From positions 1 to 60,623 of the forward strand of contig NZ_JABFVK010000053.1 of assembly GCF_013362815.1 (NCBI RefSeq): a stretch of 60,623 nt of DNA, written 5' to 3'. The notes below the pieces were generated by a model, which saw only the letters and a program-made list of their open reading frames with translations, was not told the origin of the DNA and did not search any database. Origin of the DNA: Hamadaea sp. (lineage in GTDB: Bacteria; Actinomycetota; Actinomycetes; Mycobacteriales; Micromonosporaceae). Positions 59,323-60,623 of this stretch are shown piece after piece; the stretch's first letter is position 1; the number at the start of each line of letters is the position of its first letter. The position numbers and the translations under genes were made by a program.

Positions 59323-59988
59323 GTGCGGGATCCGATCCACGACGATGCGATCCGCGAGGACCTGGACGAGCTGGGCCTGCGGCACTTCCTCGACGTCCGG
59401 GCGACGGTCCGGCCGATGCTGGCCAACCTCGCCGGGCGGCAGCGTACGGCGTTCGCCGCCGCAGTGGCCGACCGGTTGCAGCACGAGCACCACCAGCTGC
59501 CGGAGCGCGAACGAGCGGCGGTCGTGTGCAACTGGCGCCCGGTGCTGGAGGTCGTCTGGGCCGGGCTGTGCGGCCGCCGGGACGGCAAGCAGTCCGTCGC
59601 CGAGGTGGCCGAGGCGGTGGGCGCGTTCTATCTGAGCCCGGCGTACCAGAAACCGCATGACGATCCGGCGGACGCGGCCGACCACGCCGCGATGGCCGCC
59701 TTCTACACCGCCGAGTGCTACCTCCACGGCTGCGCCGAGTTCGCGATGTGGGCCGGGTGGCGCGGCTTCGACTACGCCTCCGTGGTGGCCGGGACCGACC
59801 GGGACTGGCCTCATCGCAAACCCCCTCGCGTACGCCTGGAGAGCTGGGAACTGGCGCATCCGGCGATTCAGGCCGAACTGGACCGGCAGCTGGCCGACCT
59901 CGAACTGCTCGACGAGGAGGGCTGGACGCTCGACGACACCGCCGACGGGTGCCGGGAACTGGTCGACAAACTACGCGGAGGGGCATGA
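59323..59988 (+). CDS. Hypothetical helical protein, 221 residues
   Basis: VRDPIHDDAIREDLDELGLRH start; mostly helical, with many His, Trp and Tyr residues (LQHEHHQLPERER, YTAECYLHGCAEFAMWAGWRGFDYASVV). No membrane segment. Family unknown. GTG start by -10 spacing. The stress-protein gene follows after 76 bp. Confidence 0.6.
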   Translation: MRDPIHDDAIREDLDELGLRHFLDVRATVRPMLANLAGRQRTAFAAAVADRLQHEHHQLPERERAAVVCNWRPVLEVVWAGLCGRRDGKQSVAEVAEAVGAFYLSPAYQKPHDDPADAADHAAMAAFYTAECYLHGCAEFAMWAGWRGFDYASVVAGTDRDWPHRKPPRVRLESWELAHPAIQAELDRQLADLELLDEEGWTLDDTADGCRELVDKLRGGA

Positions 59989-60064
59989 ATCACCGCGCCG
60001 CTCTTGCGTACGGTGCCAGGACTTGGTCTCATCGATATCAGAGGATGTCGAAGGTGACGGAGCC

Positions 60065-60565
60065 ATGACCGAGCGGCTGAGGGTGATCCTGGGAGTGCAT
60101 GACTCCCTGTCGGGGTTGCGAGCACTGCGCCGGGCGGTCGGCGAGGCGCGCACCCGCGCTGCCGAGCTGCACGCCGTACGCGCGTGGATGCCGACCGCGG
60201 GCGGCTACTACGCCCCCACGGTGCGGATGTGGGAGGCCGAACTGGACGCGGCGGCCAAGGCGGAGATCCGGCACGCGTTCGATACCGCGATGGGCGGGCT
60301 GCCCCGCGACGTGGACCTCCGCCTGGTGACCGTCCAAGCGCTGCCCGGCCCCGCGCTCGTCGAGTACGCGTACCGCGACGACGATCTGCTCGTGGTGGGC
60401 GTCGGCCGCCCAGGTCGGCTGGCCCGGCTGGCCGGTCGCGGCGGCACCTCGAAATACTGCCTGAACCGGGCGTTGTGCCCGGTCCTGATGGTGCCGCCGG
60501 ACCGGTTCGCGACCGAGTGCACTCGGCTGACCGCTCGCGACCTGACGCGGTCTCTGCAGGCTTAG
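60065..60565 (+). CDS. Universal stress protein
   Basis: 166 residues, UspA fold. ATP-binding motif G-x2-G-x9-G-T/S is seen as GRPGRLARLAGRGGTSKY, followed by CPVLMVPP. The first motif is ILGVHDSLSGLRALRRAV, with His where many have Asp-Gly-Ser. Start ATG 60065 has GGAG four to seven bases upstream; the open frame extends back through the previous gene. Confidence 0.85.
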   Translation: MTERLRVILGVHDSLSGLRALRRAVGEARTRAAELHAVRAWMPTAGGYYAPTVRMWEAELDAAAKAEIRHAFDTAMGGLPRDVDLRLVTVQALPGPALVEYAYRDDDLLVVGVGRPGRLARLAGRGGTSKYCLNRALCPVLMVPPDRFATECTRLTARDLTRSLQA

Positions 60566-60582
60566 CGCTCGCGGGCGCGGGC

Positions 60583-60623
60583 GCGCGGCCCGACGCGCGG
60601 CCTCGCGGCCTGACGCGCGGCCT
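60583..60623. repeat. GC-only direct repeats at the window edge
   Basis: GACGCGCGGCCT occurs twice (about 60592 and 60612) around CGCGGCCT. The array runs into the end of the window, so its size is unknown. Confidence 0.5.

Overview
The window is chromosomal DNA from a high-GC actinomycete. The evidence is the mycothiol ligase MshC, an F420-type luciferase-like oxidoreductase, the NgcEFG sugar importer, actinobacterial families DUF3090, SCO1664, DUF5703 and PAC2, and TAnnnT -10 boxes placed directly before start codons. Overall style (frequent CGTACG, gene content) fits Micromonosporaceae, but that family assignment is inference. No phage, insertion sequence, CRISPR array or complete RNA gene was seen.

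Layout. 0-3.6 kb: tail of a SIS-domain-like gene, a possible 50-residue ORF, then ngcEFG. 3.6-6.3 kb: a family A DNA polymerase-like protein facing a membrane protein, with a 23-bp perfect hairpin between them. 6.4-8.4 kb: a fused anthranilate synthase behind a tryptophan attenuator with a readable leader peptide. 8.6-10 kb: a two-gene remnant of a conservon (ATPase plus roadblock). 10-18.4 kb: a leftward five-gene operon (propeller/Fn3 surface protein, MoxR, DUF58, TgpA-like, kinase-like) in which the last two proteins lack catalytic residues; a related TPR/Fn3 protein lies just upstream. 20.2-29 kb: a sugar or oligopeptide ABC importer, a LacI regulator and a glycosidase tied together by a duplicated 36-bp promoter with an operator between its -35 and -10.

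29-35 kb: housekeeping and hypothetical genes. 35.5-49.7 kb: a conserved actinobacterial block (uppP, histidine phosphatase, SCO1664, DUF3090, mshC, PAC2, metH), interrupted by an HtrA-like protease, an ArsR/MOSC/GNAT group, an MFS transporter, Hsp20 and a GntR regulator. 49.8-60.6 kb: accessory genes, including twin small membrane proteins around an acetyltransferase, a tRNA-like 3' fragment, a repeat-rich HNH endonuclease of the 13E12/DUF222 family, a regulator/MFS pair sharing a palindrome, a PheS-like stand-alone ligase overlapping the MFS gene, and a universal stress protein.

A trend across the window is that at least 22 genes, mostly after 33 kb, have a -10 hexamer 6-7 nt before the start codon and no Shine-Dalgarno, so they are probably transcribed as leaderless mRNAs. 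The ABC, Ngc and TgpA operons use ordinary ribosome binding sites and 4-7 nt stop/start overlaps.
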